From the NCBI RefSeq assembly GCF_003751605.1, contig NZ_RJVJ01000002.1, positions 1,367,001-1,431,000 on the forward strand: a DNA stretch of 64,000 nt, written 5' to 3'. The notes under the pieces were generated by a model, which searched no databases, had not been told where the DNA came from, and was given only the letters and a program-made list of their open reading frames with translations. The translations under genes and the position numbers were made by a program. Origin of the DNA: Kitasatospora cineracea (GTDB lineage: Bacteria; Actinomycetota; Actinomycetes; Streptomycetales; Streptomycetaceae). Of this stretch, positions 51,556-60,258 are shown piece after piece. Position 1 is the first letter of the stretch, and every line of letters begins with the position of its first letter.

Positions 51556-52324
51556 GGCGCACCCGGTCGCCGGGCTCGACCGTGCCCGGGGTGAGCACCT
51601 GGGCGTAGACGCCCAGGCACGGCAGGGGCGGCAGTTCGGGCAGCGGCCGGACCCGGTTGTGCCGGGCGGGGCGGCGCAGCGCCTCCGGGTCGGCGGGCAG
51701 CGGGCCGTGCGCGAGGGTGGGGACGGCGCAGCGCGGGGTGCGGGCGATGATCCGCAGGCGCAGTTCGGCGCCGACGGCGAGTTCGCGGCCGGTCCAGTCG
51801 TTCTCCGACCAGGGCTCGCCGTCGTGCTCGATCACCAGGTTGGGGCGGTAGCGGGCGGCGGGGGCGCCGGCCAGCGTGGCGGTGGTGACCAGGTGCAGCG
51901 GGGCGAAGTCGAAGAAGCTGCCGGGCTCCGCGGCGCTGCCGAACTCCTGGACGGTGTAGTCGACTTCGGCGTCGATCCCGGCGGCCAGCACCTGCTCGGG
52001 GACGGAGCGGCGCAGGGTCGAACCGGGCGGCCGCTCGTCGATCAGCCGGACGGGGCGGCCGAGCAGTGCGGAGAGCGCGGCGTCGTCGAGTTCGGCGCCG
52101 TCGGGGCCGGTGATCCGCACCCCGGCGTCCTTGCTCTCGGCGCGCAGGGTGAGCAGGCGGCGCCAGGTGCGGGGCTCCTTGGCGCTGGCGATCCGGCCGT
52201 CGGTGAGGTCGAGCAGGGCGTAGCGGCGGTCGCCGTCGAGGCCGCGGCCGTCGATCCGGGCCCGGGCGACCTCCTCGCCGAGCAGCGATTTGACCGGGTG
52301 GCGGCGCAGCGTGTGGAGGATCAA
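51548..52324 (-). CDS. MOSC-domain protein (molybdenum cofactor sulfurase-like)
   Basis: A 258-residue protein. The N-terminal MOSC_N barrel shows ILHTLRRHPVKSLLGEEV and GLDGDRRYALLD; the MOSC core has YRPNLVIEHDGEPWSENDW and the Cys in ARTPRCAVPTLAHG that would carry a sulfide or bind cofactor. These proteins act with molybdenum enzymes or transfer sulfur. The TTG start at 52324 follows AAGGA by 7 nt and overlaps the HAD stop by 4 nt (TTGA), so it is translationally coupled. Confidence 0.85.
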   Translation of the reverse strand: MILHTLRRHPVKSLLGEEVARARIDGRGLDGDRRYALLDLTDGRIASAKEPRTWRRLLTLRAESKDAGVRITGPDGAELDDAALSALLGRPVRLIDERPPGSTLRRSVPEQVLAAGIDAEVDYTVQEFGSAAEPGSFFDFAPLHLVTTATLAGAPAARYRPNLVIEHDGEPWSENDWTGRELAVGAELRLRIIARTPRCAVPTLAHGPLPADPEALRRPARHNRVRPLPELPPLPCLGVYAQVLTPGTVEPGDRVRLY

Positions 52325-52857
52325 CTCTTGTTCCTTCCGGCCCAGTCGGCGAGGGCGGTGAAGTCGGCCGGCCGCAGGCCGAAGCGGTGGTCGACGGTCA
52401 GAGTGAGGGCGGGCGCCGGGTGGTGGGCGGCGATCCAGGCGGCGTCCTGCGGCCCGGTCTCGTCGTCCACCCAGGCGAACGGCCGGCCGGCGGCCCAGGC
52501 GACCAGGTGACGGGTCTTCCAGTGCAGGCCGTCGGGGTCGCCGTGGTGCATGGACGGCCAGTCCACGTACGGGAGTTCGGGCAGGCCGAGCAAGGGGGCG
52601 AGGTGCTCGTTGGCCTCGTTCTTCCAGGTGGTGGCCCAGACCAGTTCGTAGGGCAGGGCGCGCAGTGCCGGGCCGTGGTCGGGGTGCAGCCAGACCCGCA
52701 GCGGCTTCGGGTTGCGGATGCCGGAGGCGCGCTGGCGCTCGCGCCAACTGCCCACCGGGACGCGGTGGGTGAGGTAGCCCTCGGGCCGGCGGTAGGGGCT
52801 GCCGACGTACGGGGCGAGCGGGCCGTCGACGTCGAGCATCAGCAGCGGGCGGGCCAT
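52321..52857 (-). CDS. HAD-like phosphatase-type protein
   Basis: A 178-residue protein with the HAD motif I as MARPLLMLDVDGPLAPYV, motif II-like VWATTWKNEAN, and a late acidic motif in AWVDDETGPQDAAW. The second Asp of DxD and the DDE cluster support a Mg-dependent phosphotransferase. It starts at ATG 52857 overlapping the M48 gene stop. Substrate unknown. Confidence 0.78.
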   Translation of the reverse strand: MARPLLMLDVDGPLAPYVGSPYRRPEGYLTHRVPVGSWRERQRASGIRNPKPLRVWLHPDHGPALRALPYELVWATTWKNEANEHLAPLLGLPELPYVDWPSMHHGDPDGLHWKTRHLVAWAAGRPFAWVDDETGPQDAAWIAAHHPAPALTLTVDHRFGLRPADFTALADWAGRNKS

Positions 52858-54014
52858 CAGGCCGCCTTCGCGGCGAGCCAGGCCCGGGCGGCGGCGATCC
52901 GGCGGCCGGTGCTGGGGTGGGTGGCGAGGAGCAGTTCGACCGCCCGGGGCGGGTACGGGTCGGCGACGTTGGTGACCGCGAGGCGGCGCTGCATGGCGAT
53001 GAACTGCTCGGCGTCGCCGGTGAGTTCGAGCGCGTGCCGGTCGGCGCGGGTCTCGATCCGGCGGCTGGCGGCGCACTGCGCGGGGACGCTGAGCGCGCCG
53101 AGCAGGGCGGCGAGGGCGGCCAGCAGCGGCAGCGAACGCGGGTCCTGGGCGTCGGCGGCGCCGGCCGCGTCCAGCAGCGGGCGCCAGGCCAGCAGGGCGG
53201 CCAGCACCGGCACCGCGACGGCCGCGCCGAGTGCGCCCAGGGCGGTGCCGGTGGCGACGTCCCGGTGCTTGACGTGGCCGAGCTCGTGGGCGGCGACCAG
53301 TTCGACCTCGCGCGGGTCGGCGGCGGACAGCAGGGTGTCGTAGACGACGATCCGCCGGGTCGGGCCGAACCCGGAGACGTACGCGTTCAGCGCGGTGGTG
53401 CGGCGGGACGCGTCGGCGACCAGCACCTCGCGCACCGCGATGCCGTCCCGGCGGGCCAACTCCAGCAGGGCGGTGCGCAGTTCGCCCTCCGCCAGCGGGG
53501 TGAACCGGTTGAACAGCGGCTCCAGCACCAGCGGGTGCAGGAAGGACAGCGCGACGGCCAGCAGCGCGGCCCCCACCGCCCCCGGCACCCACCAGCGGCC
53601 CGGCGACCACCCGATCAGCGCGTACAGGCCCAGCGCCAGGGGCAGGAACAGTGCGAGCGTGACGGCGGTGCCGCGCAGCACGTCCACCGCCCAGCCGCCC
53701 CAGCCCTGGGTGACCAGGCCGTACCGGACCGAGACCGCCCGCACCCGGGCCGAGAACGGCAGCGTCACCGCCCGGCCGAGCAGCACCAGCGCCGCGCTCC
53801 CCGCCAGCACCTGTGCCGCCCAGCTCCCGCCGAACCACCCCCCGACCGCGCCCACCAGCCCCGCCCCGGCCGCACTGAACCCCAGTACCGCGCTCAGCCC
53901 CAGCGAGGCCAGCTGCCCGCCCAGCACCCACGGCAGCCGGGCCCGGCGCAGCGCCCGGCCACGGGCCAGCTCCGACGGGGTGAAGTCGGCGTCGGTGGAC
54001 GCGGTGTCAGCCAT
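52857..54014 (-). CDS. M48-family membrane zinc metallopeptidase (Ste24-like)
   Basis: A 385-residue membrane protease with several transmembrane helices before and around the catalytic site. The zinc motif is AAHELGHVKHRDVATG (HExxH), and the third ligand is probably in RRIETRADRHALEL. The N-terminal part (PSELARGRALRRARLPWVLG and following helices) matches peptidase_M48_N. It probably removes or processes membrane proteins. It is the first of a coupled M48-HAD-MOSC operon. Confidence 0.9.
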   Translation of the reverse strand: MADTASTDADFTPSELARGRALRRARLPWVLGGQLASLGLSAVLGFSAAGAGLVGAVGGWFGGSWAAQVLAGSAALVLLGRAVTLPFSARVRAVSVRYGLVTQGWGGWAVDVLRGTAVTLALFLPLALGLYALIGWSPGRWWVPGAVGAALLAVALSFLHPLVLEPLFNRFTPLAEGELRTALLELARRDGIAVREVLVADASRRTTALNAYVSGFGPTRRIVVYDTLLSAADPREVELVAAHELGHVKHRDVATGTALGALGAAVAVPVLAALLAWRPLLDAAGAADAQDPRSLPLLAALAALLGALSVPAQCAASRRIETRADRHALELTGDAEQFIAMQRRLAVTNVADPYPPRAVELLLATHPSTGRRIAAARAWLAAKAA

Positions 54015-54230
54015 GGCCCCAGCCTAGGGCGCCCCGCACCCGGTTATCCCGCCGAGCGCAGCGCGGCCGTGAACCAGGGCGGTCACCGGGGCCGGGCCGG
54101 CGTGCCGATCGCCACGGCCCGTCGCTGTCCGTGCCGTTCACGGCGTCCGCCGTGCCGTCTCCCTTGGCGGGAGGCTCAAGCGGCGGCAAACCCTTGGAGC
54201 CGGGCGGAGGGGGCGGCCTACGATGGCCGG

Positions 54231-54992
54231 ATGGTCGAGGAGAGCTTGCGGGTGGCGCTGGAGTTCCGGCGGGCCTTCGCCCGGCGGCAGGCTGCCGAGG
54301 TGGTGGAAGTGCCGGGCGGTTTCGCGGTGTTGAGCGAGGAGTTCAGGTACTCGCACGAGCACAACCAGCTGGTGCTGGACGCCCCGCCGAGCGGGGTGGA
54401 CGTGGCCGGGCTGGCCGAGGACGTGCTGGGGCACCTGGAGCACCGGCGGATCTCGGTGTTCGACGACGCGTCCGCCCTGGCGCTGGCGCCCGGGCTGGCG
54501 GCGGCCGGGTACCGGCACGAGACCGAGGTGGTGATGGTGCACCGGGGGCCGGTGCCGCCCGGCGGCGGCGCCGGGCCGGTCGCCCTGGACGAGCTGGCCC
54601 CGGCGCTGGAGCGGCAGTGGCGCTGCTGGCTGCCGTGGGCGGCGGACGAGTCGATCGCCCAGCTGGTCGGCCGGCGCACCGCGCGGGCGGCGGGCGCCGA
54701 GCGGGTGCTGACGCTGGCCGCCCGGGACACCGACGGCGAGTTCGGCTCCTGGGCCGACCTGTACCAGGACGCCGCGGGCACCGCCCAGGTCGAGGACCTG
54801 GCCACCGCCGAGCACCACCAGCGCCGCGGCCTGGCCGACGCCGTGCTGGCCACCGCGCTGCGGCTGGCCGCCGACCGGGCCCCGGACGGCCTGCGCTTCC
54901 TGGTCGCCGACGCCGAGGACTGGCCGCAGCAGTGGTACGCCCGGCGCGGTTTCGGCCCGGTCGGCCGCACCCACGGCTTCGTCCGGATGTAG
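54231..54992 (+). CDS. GNAT-family acetyltransferase
   Basis: A 253-residue protein. The last 100 residues form the acetyl-CoA domain (FGSWADLYQDAAGTAQVEDL, ATAEHHQRRGLADAVLATAL, RFLVADAEDWPQQWYARRGF); the first half is a degenerate GNAT-like or partner domain. TACGAT (54219-54224) ends 6 nt before the ATG and a TTGGAG lies 19 nt further up, suggesting a leaderless mRNA. Substrate unknown. The N-terminal half is unusual and its domain assignment is uncertain. Confidence 0.8.
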   Translation: MVEESLRVALEFRRAFARRQAAEVVEVPGGFAVLSEEFRYSHEHNQLVLDAPPSGVDVAGLAEDVLGHLEHRRISVFDDASALALAPGLAAAGYRHETEVVMVHRGPVPPGGGAGPVALDELAPALERQWRCWLPWAADESIAQLVGRRTARAAGAERVLTLAARDTDGEFGSWADLYQDAAGTAQVEDLATAEHHQRRGLADAVLATALRLAADRAPDGLRFLVADAEDWPQQWYARRGFGPVGRTHGFVRM

Positions 54993-55016
54993 CGGCAGCG
55001 GCAGGACGGAACGACG

Positions 55017-55054
55017 GCGCCCGCCGGCCCCCTTCGCGGGGGAACGGCGGGCGC
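55017..55054. terminator. Bidirectional terminator between GNAT gene and glnII
   Basis: A stem-loop with outer arms GCGCCCGCCG and CGGCGGGCGC (10 bp) and an inner CCCCC/GGGGG pairing around TTCGC, between two convergent genes. Confidence 0.75.
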
Positions 55055-55083
55055 TCGTCGTGTGGTGCCTGCGGGGGCGGAGG

Positions 55084-56106
55084 TCAGACCTGGCCGGCCT
55101 TCTCCAGGGCCTCGCAGCAGGTGTTGACGATCAGGCGGGTGACCACGTACGGGTCGACGTTCGCGTTCGGGCGGCGGTCCTCGATGTAGCCCTTCTGGTC
55201 CACCTCGACCTGCCACGGGATGCGGACCGAGGCGCCGCGGTCGGACACGCCGTAGGAGTAGACGTTCCACGGGGCGGTCTCGTGCTTGCCGGTCAGGCGG
55301 GACTGGATGTCGTCGCCGTACTGGTTGACGTGCTCCAGGACCTTCTCCTGGGAGGCGCCGAGCGACTCGCAGGCGGTGATGATGGGCTCGTAGCCCTCGC
55401 GCATCGCCTTGGTGGAGAAGTTGGTGTGCGCACCCGCACCGTTCCAGTCGCCGCGGACCGGCTTGGCGTCGAGGGTGGCGTCGATGCCGAACTCCTCGGA
55501 GGTGCGGTAGAGCAGGTAGCGGGCGATCCACAGGTCGTCCGAGACGGTCAGCGCGTCGACCGGGCCGATCTGGAACTCCCACTGGCCGGGCATGACCTCG
55601 GCGTTGATGCCGCAGATCGCCAGGCCGGCGTCGATGCAGCGGTCGAGGTGCAGCTCGACGATCTCGCGGCCGAAGACCTCCTCGGCACCCACGCCGCAGT
55701 AGTAGCCGCCCTGCGGGGCCGGGTAGCCGCCCTCGGGGAAGCCGAGCGGGCGGGAGCCCTTGAAGAAGGTGTACTCCTGCTCGATGCCGAAGATCGCCTC
55801 CTGGCCGGCGTAGCGCTCGGCGACCTCGCGCAGCGCGGCGCGGGTGTTGGTGACGTGCGCCTCACCGTTGGTCTCGAAGACCTCGCACAGCACCAGGATG
55901 TTCTCGCCACCGCGGATCGGGTCCTTGACGACCTTCACCGGCTTCAGCACGCGGTCCGAGGCGTGGCCCTCGGCCTGGTTGGTCGAGGATCCGTCGAAGC
56001 CCCAGGTGGGGATCTTGTCGGCGTTCGGCAGCACCCGGGTCTTGGAGCGGAGCTTGGCGGTCGGCTTCGTGCCGTCGATCCAGATGTACTCGGCCTTGAT
56101 CGCCAT
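55084..56106 (-). CDS. glnII: Glutamine synthetase type II
   Basis: A 340-residue eukaryote-like GSII, the known second glutamine synthetase of streptomycetes. It makes glutamine from glutamate, ammonium and ATP. Landmarks are AEYIWIDGTKPTAKLRSKTR, PTWGFDGSSTNQAEG, EAIFGIEQEYTFFKGSRPLG, QWEFQIGPVDALTVSDDLW, GAGAHTNFSTKAMR and RPNANVDPYVVTRLI. The length excludes the 470-residue GlnA. GAGG lies 9 nt before the ATG. A possible GTAAC half-site upstream (56184) is too weak to call a GlnR box. Confidence 0.96.
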   Translation of the reverse strand: MAIKAEYIWIDGTKPTAKLRSKTRVLPNADKIPTWGFDGSSTNQAEGHASDRVLKPVKVVKDPIRGGENILVLCEVFETNGEAHVTNTRAALREVAERYAGQEAIFGIEQEYTFFKGSRPLGFPEGGYPAPQGGYYCGVGAEEVFGREIVELHLDRCIDAGLAICGINAEVMPGQWEFQIGPVDALTVSDDLWIARYLLYRTSEEFGIDATLDAKPVRGDWNGAGAHTNFSTKAMREGYEPIITACESLGASQEKVLEHVNQYGDDIQSRLTGKHETAPWNVYSYGVSDRGASVRIPWQVEVDQKGYIEDRRPNANVDPYVVTRLIVNTCCEALEKAGQV

Positions 56107-56315
56107 TGCGGTGATCCTCACTGCTCGGGTGGTGGGTGCCCGCGTAGCGTCGCAAGCCGCCGTTTCCCGGTTGTTCCTCCTATGTAACGCCCATGTGAAC
56201 CAACGGTCCGCAGCGGCACGCTCACCCACGGAGAGTGCCCGTCTCGACATCCGGGCGCAACACCGGGACGCAAGGGGCGGAACGGGCGCCCGGCCGCCGC
56301 CCGTTCCGCGTCCGG

Positions 56316-57266
56316 TCAGCGGTGCCGCGCGTGCGCCGCCCGCCGCCGGCGGGTCATCCACACCGCGGCGCCGCCGGCCACCAGCAGCGTCCCGCCGCCC
56401 GCGGCCAGCACCGTGCTGCCCGAGGAGCCGGTGTACGCCAGTTCCTCGCCGGCCCCCTTCGGCACCGCCCGGTTCTGCGCGGACGCCGGGGCGGACGCCG
56501 GGGCGGAGGGCCCGGTCGACGGCGCGGGCGAGGAGGCCGCCGCCGGGGCGACCGCCGGCACCGGCTTGCGGCAGGACACCGAGGCGACCGTGACGGTGCC
56601 GTTCACCTTCGCCACGTTGAGGTTCAGCGGGTTCAGCGCGATCTTCACCTCCAGCGCGGAGGCCGCCGCCGTGCTGCTGGTCACGGTCTTCCTGGCGAAC
56701 TCGACGTCCACCGTGCCGATCGCCGGAACGTCCACGTGGGTGGGCGAGTTGAGGCCGACCGTGACCGACCGGCCGAGCACCGTGAGCCTGGCGGGGGCGG
56801 TGACGTTCGCGGTCGGCTGCCCGTCCACCGGGCAGTTCGCCTCGGCGCTCATCGCCTCCAGGCCGAGCAGGGTGGTCAGCGGCAGACCGGGCACGTGCAC
56901 GTCCGCGTTGACCAGCTTCACGGACGCGGTGGCCAGCCTGTCGTCCGCCTTCGTCACCGACGTGCCCACCCCGGCCTTGACCAGCGTCACCGGCCGCCCG
57001 CCGTCCACCCCGTCCACCGTGGCGGTCAGCATCGCGCCGTCCCGCTGCGCGGGCGACTCCACCTTGTTCAGCGCCACGTCGACCGGCACGTTCACCGTGT
57101 TCAGCAGCGTGACGTCCAGGGCCAGTTGAGCTGTCACCGCACTGGCCTTCCCCGGCTGCGCGGGCGTCCCGCCGGCCTCGGTGGCGAAGGCGGCGGGCAG
57201 CGGCAGGGCGACCGCGAGGGCGGTCGCCGCGAGAGCCGGGGCGGCGACCGAACGCAGAACAGACAT
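56316..57266 (-). CDS. SCO1860-like cell-wall protein with LAxTG sortase signal
   Basis: A 316-residue exported protein. Residues 1-30 form a signal peptide (VLRSVAAPALAATALAVALP, then AFATEAGG). The main part is beta-rich with two Cys (EANCPVDGQP, VASVSCRKP). A Pro/Ala/Ser-rich linker (about 240-280) leads to LAYTG, a hydrophobic helix and an RRRRAAHARHR tail: the order needed for class E sortase anchoring. The gene family is typically found beside cobalamin genes in Streptomyces. It is divergent from the ABC-PP2C fusion gene. Confidence 0.8.
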   Translation of the reverse strand: MSVLRSVAAPALAATALAVALPLPAAFATEAGGTPAQPGKASAVTAQLALDVTLLNTVNVPVDVALNKVESPAQRDGAMLTATVDGVDGGRPVTLVKAGVGTSVTKADDRLATASVKLVNADVHVPGLPLTTLLGLEAMSAEANCPVDGQPTANVTAPARLTVLGRSVTVGLNSPTHVDVPAIGTVDVEFARKTVTSSTAAASALEVKIALNPLNLNVAKVNGTVTVASVSCRKPVPAVAPAAASSPAPSTGPSAPASAPASAQNRAVPKGAGEELAYTGSSGSTVLAAGGGTLLVAGGAAVWMTRRRRAAHARHR

Positions 57267-57351
57267 GACAGGAACCCCCACACGTGGTGAACGGAAGAGC
57301 GCGCCCGCGACCTCACCCGGCGCTCCGCACGGGGAGGGGACTCGCGCTCTC

Positions 57352-57365
57352 GACTGGCGCCAGTC
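57352..57365. promoter_or_regulatory. 14-bp perfect palindrome, candidate operator
   Basis: GACTGGCGCCAGTC is a perfect palindrome 86 nt from the LAxTG gene start and 317 nt from the ABC-PP2C start. Its position suits a regulator binding site for the divergent pair; the protein is unknown. Confidence 0.35.
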
Positions 57366-57394
57366 TCTTCGAACAGTGCGTCACTCCAGCAACA

Positions 57395-57435
57395 CGGAGC
57401 GTCAGTTCACTCCTTCGGGTGAGGTTGACGCTCCG
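57395..57435. promoter_or_regulatory. Stem-loop in the leader of the ABC-PP2C gene
   Basis: CGGAGCGTCA (57395-57404) and TGACGCTCCG (57426-57435) form a 10-bp perfect stem with a 21-nt inner region that can pair partly (TCAC/GTGA around CCTTCGG). Between divergent genes this is not an obvious terminator; it may be an attenuator or protein site. Confidence 0.35.
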
Positions 57436-57682
57436 GACTGACCGTTTCCGGAAACATTCCGGCCAGCGGGGAAAGCCCCGGCGGACACCGCCCGACCCCC
57501 GCCGCCGGCCCGTGCCCGGCCCGTACCGCCGAACGGGGTGCTCCCGCGTGTCCCGTCCGCGCCGCCCGCGGCGCCGGTGCCAGGGTGGGGAACCCGTGCC
57601 ACCGGCCCTCCGTCGGGGGGCCGGGGCCGGACGGCGGAACGACCGCCGCCCGGTGGGCCGCGGAGAGGGTGGAGGTGGGCGC

Positions 57683-59509
57683 GTGCCCCGGGTTCCGCTG
57701 TTGTCGCTGCGCGGGATCAGCAAGTACTACGGCGCCGTCCGGGCCCTCGACTCGGTCGACCTCCAGGTGGACCGCGGCCAGGTGCTCGGCCTGGTCGGCG
57801 ACAGCGGCTCCGGCAAGAGCACCCTGGTGAAGGCCGTCTCCGGGGTCGGCCCGCCGGACGCGGGCACCATCGAGTGGGAGGGCGTCCCGGTCGAGCTGCG
57901 CCGGCCCGCCGACGCCCGGCGGCTGCGGATCGCCACCGTCTACCAGGACCCCTCGCTGGTCGACCGGCTGGACGCGGTCGCCAACCTCTACCTCGGCCGC
58001 GAGCTGCGCCGGTTCGGGGTGCTGCGGGAACTGGAGATGGAGAAGCGCGCCCTCGCCCTGTTCGACGAACTCGAGCTCCCCCTCCCCAGCGTCCGGGTCC
58101 CGGTGGGGGCGCTCAGCCTGGGCCAGCGCCAGGCCGTCGCCATCGCCCGGGCCCTGATCGGCCGGCCCGAACTCGTGCTCCTCGACGAACCGACCGTCGC
58201 GCTCACCGTCGAGCAGACCGTGCAGATGCTCGACCTGATCCGCCTGCTGCGCTCCCGGGACCACGCGGTGATCATGGTCAGCCACAACCTGGACGACGTC
58301 CAGGCCGTCGCCGACCGGATCGCCGTCCTGCGGCTCGGCCGCAACGGCGGCCTGTTCGAGGCCCGGTACACCAGCCAGGAGCAGCTCGCCGCGGCCATCA
58401 GCGGCGGCCACCCGCTCGCCGTGACCCTCCAGCAGAGCCTGCTGCCGCGCGACCTGCCCGCCCAGGACGCCGTCGAGGCCGCGCACCGCTACCTGCCCGC
58501 CCACGCCGGGGTCGGCGGCGACTGGTTCGACGTCATCCCGCTCTCCGGCGCCCGGGTCGCCCTGGTGGTCGGCGACGTGGTCGGCCACGGCCTGCACGCC
58601 GCCGCCACCATGGGCCGGCTGCGCACCGCCGTGCACAACCTCGCCATGCTCGACCTGCCGCCCGACGAACTCCTCACCCACCTCGACGAGGTGGTCGCCC
58701 GGATCGACGAGGAGGAGACGGCCGGCGGCCGGGAGGGCGCGATCATCGGCGCCACCTGCCTCTACGCGGTCTACGACCCGGTCTCCTGCCGCTGCCTGCT
58801 CGCCCGGGCCGGGCACCTGCCGCCCGTCCTGGTGCACCCCGACGGCACGGTCGAGATCCCCGACACCCCCGCCGGGCCGCCGCTGGGCCTGCGCGGCCTG
58901 CCGTTCACCACCGTCGAGCTCGCCATCCCCGAGGACAGCCGGCTGGTCCTCTACACCGACGGGCTGGTGGAGTCCCGCACCCACGACATCGACGTCGGCC
59001 TGGGCCGGCTCCGCGCGGCCCTCGCCCACCCCGGGCGCAGCCCCGAACAGACCTGCCGGGCCGTGCTGGACGCGATGCTGCCCGCCGACTCCGCCGACGA
59101 CATCGCCCTGCTGGTCGCCCGCACCCTGGCGCTGCCGCGCGACCGGATCGCCGAGTGGAACGTCCCGCCCGACCCCGCCGCGGTCGCCGCCGGCCGGGCC
59201 GCCGCCACCGCCCGGCTGCGCCACTGGGGCCTGGAGGAACTGGTGACGGGCACCGAGCTGATCCTCAGCGAACTCGTCACCAACGCCATCCGGCACGGCA
59301 GCCCCCCGATCGGGGTGCGCCTGCTGTACGGGCGGACCCTGATCTGCGAGGTCGCGGACGCCAGCAGCACCTCGCCCCGGGTCCGGCTGGCCGCCGGCAC
59401 CGACGAGGGCGGGCGCGGCCTGTTCCTGGTCGGCCAGATCGCCCAGCGCTGGGGCACCCGCTACACCGAGGCCGGAAAGGTCATCTGGACCGAGCAGAAG
59501 CTCCCCTGA
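57683..59509 (+). CDS. ABC ATPase fused to SpoIIE-type PP2C phosphatase and HATPase
   Basis: One uninterrupted 608-residue frame from GTG 57683 (GGAGG 7 nt upstream). Residues 1-240 are a sugar-importer-type ABC ATPase: Walker A GDSGSGKST (39-47), Q-loop YQDPSLV, signature LSLGQ, Walker B LVLLDEP (Glu169), switch MVSHNL. Residues about 250-480 are a SpoIIE/RsbU PP2C with all metal Asp motifs (GGDWFDV, GDVVGHG, YTDG, DDIALLV). Residues about 490-608 are an RsbW-like HATPase (ELVTNAIRHG with Asn534, then GGRGLFLV). The phosphatase would dephosphorylate an anti-anti-sigma factor and the HATPase would phosphorylate one or bind sigma. No permease is adjacent. The fusion is unusual. Confidence 0.85.
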   Translation: MPRVPLLSLRGISKYYGAVRALDSVDLQVDRGQVLGLVGDSGSGKSTLVKAVSGVGPPDAGTIEWEGVPVELRRPADARRLRIATVYQDPSLVDRLDAVANLYLGRELRRFGVLRELEMEKRALALFDELELPLPSVRVPVGALSLGQRQAVAIARALIGRPELVLLDEPTVALTVEQTVQMLDLIRLLRSRDHAVIMVSHNLDDVQAVADRIAVLRLGRNGGLFEARYTSQEQLAAAISGGHPLAVTLQQSLLPRDLPAQDAVEAAHRYLPAHAGVGGDWFDVIPLSGARVALVVGDVVGHGLHAAATMGRLRTAVHNLAMLDLPPDELLTHLDEVVARIDEEETAGGREGAIIGATCLYAVYDPVSCRCLLARAGHLPPVLVHPDGTVEIPDTPAGPPLGLRGLPFTTVELAIPEDSRLVLYTDGLVESRTHDIDVGLGRLRAALAHPGRSPEQTCRAVLDAMLPADSADDIALLVARTLALPRDRIAEWNVPPDPAAVAAGRAAATARLRHWGLEELVTGTELILSELVTNAIRHGSPPIGVRLLYGRTLICEVADASSTSPRVRLAAGTDEGGRGLFLVGQIAQRWGTRYTEAGKVIWTEQKLP

Positions 59510-59536
59510 CCGGCCCCGGCGGCCGCGCGTCCGGGC

Positions 59537-60211
59537 TCAGGCCAGCCGCCAGTCCACGGGCCGGCCGCCCTGCCGGACCAGCAGGTCGTTGGCCCGGCTG
59601 AACGGCCGGGAGCCGAAGAAGCCGCCGTCCGCGGAACGGGGGCTGGGGTGGGCGGACTCGATGCTGGGCACCTGGCCGAGCAGCGGCCGCAGTTCGCGGG
59701 CGGGACGGCCCCAGAGGATGGCCACCAGCGGGCCGCCGCGGGCCGCCAGCGCCCGGATCGCCTGGTCGGTGACGGCCTCCCAGCCCTTGCCGCGGTGCGC
59801 GTTGGTCACCCGGGCCTGGGTGGTGAGCGCCCGGTTGAGCAGCAGGACGCCCTGCTGCGTCCAGGGGGTGAGGTCGCCGCTGGACGGCACCGGCAGGCCG
59901 AGGTCCTGGTTCAGCTCCCGGTAGATGTTCTCCAGGCTGTACGGCGGCCGGACCCCGGGCGCCACCGAGAAGCTGAGCCCCACCGCGTGCCCGGGCGTCG
60001 GGTACGGGTCCTGTCCGACGATCAGCACCCGGACGTCCGCGAACGGCTGCTGGAAGGCCCGCAGGATCTGCGGGCCGGGCGGCAGGTAGGTGCGTCCGGC
60101 CGCGAGTTCGGCGCGCAGGAAGTCGCCCATCGCGGCGACCTGTCCGGCGACCGGCTCGAGGGCCTGGGCCCAGCCGGGTTCAACGATTTCGTGCAAGGGT
60201 CGAGCAGCCAT
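59537..60211 (-). CDS. ung: Uracil-DNA glycosylase (family 1)
   Basis: A 224-residue DNA-repair enzyme that removes uracil from DNA. The water-activating motif is RVLIVGQDPYPTPGHAVGLS (Asp in GQDPY), followed by ALTTQARVTNAHRGKGWEAV and the catalytic His loop ESAHPSPRS. Length and motifs fit UNG. It is convergent with the ABC-PP2C gene. Confidence 0.94.
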   Translation of the reverse strand: MAARPLHEIVEPGWAQALEPVAGQVAAMGDFLRAELAAGRTYLPPGPQILRAFQQPFADVRVLIVGQDPYPTPGHAVGLSFSVAPGVRPPYSLENIYRELNQDLGLPVPSSGDLTPWTQQGVLLLNRALTTQARVTNAHRGKGWEAVTDQAIRALAARGGPLVAILWGRPARELRPLLGQVPSIESAHPSPRSADGGFFGSRPFSRANDLLVRQGGRPVDWRLA

Positions 60212-60258
60212 GACGGAAGCCTATCGGCCGCGCTGACAACCGGAGTTCGCGCGGCCCC

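Larger units (their letters stand above)
57267..57682. other. Divergent regulatory region with palindrome and hairpin
   Basis: 416 bp between the LAxTG protein gene and the ABC-PP2C gene. It holds the palindrome at 57352-57365 and a hairpin at 57395-57435, listed separately. Reading frames across it have low-complexity, shadow-like translations, and no small gene was supported. Confidence 0.5.

Noticed and set aside
56184..56200. Possible GlnR box upstream of glnII (GTAAC with a GTGAA half)
   Set aside because: Only one half-site is convincing and spacing to the second is off; a site search against known GlnR boxes would be needed.
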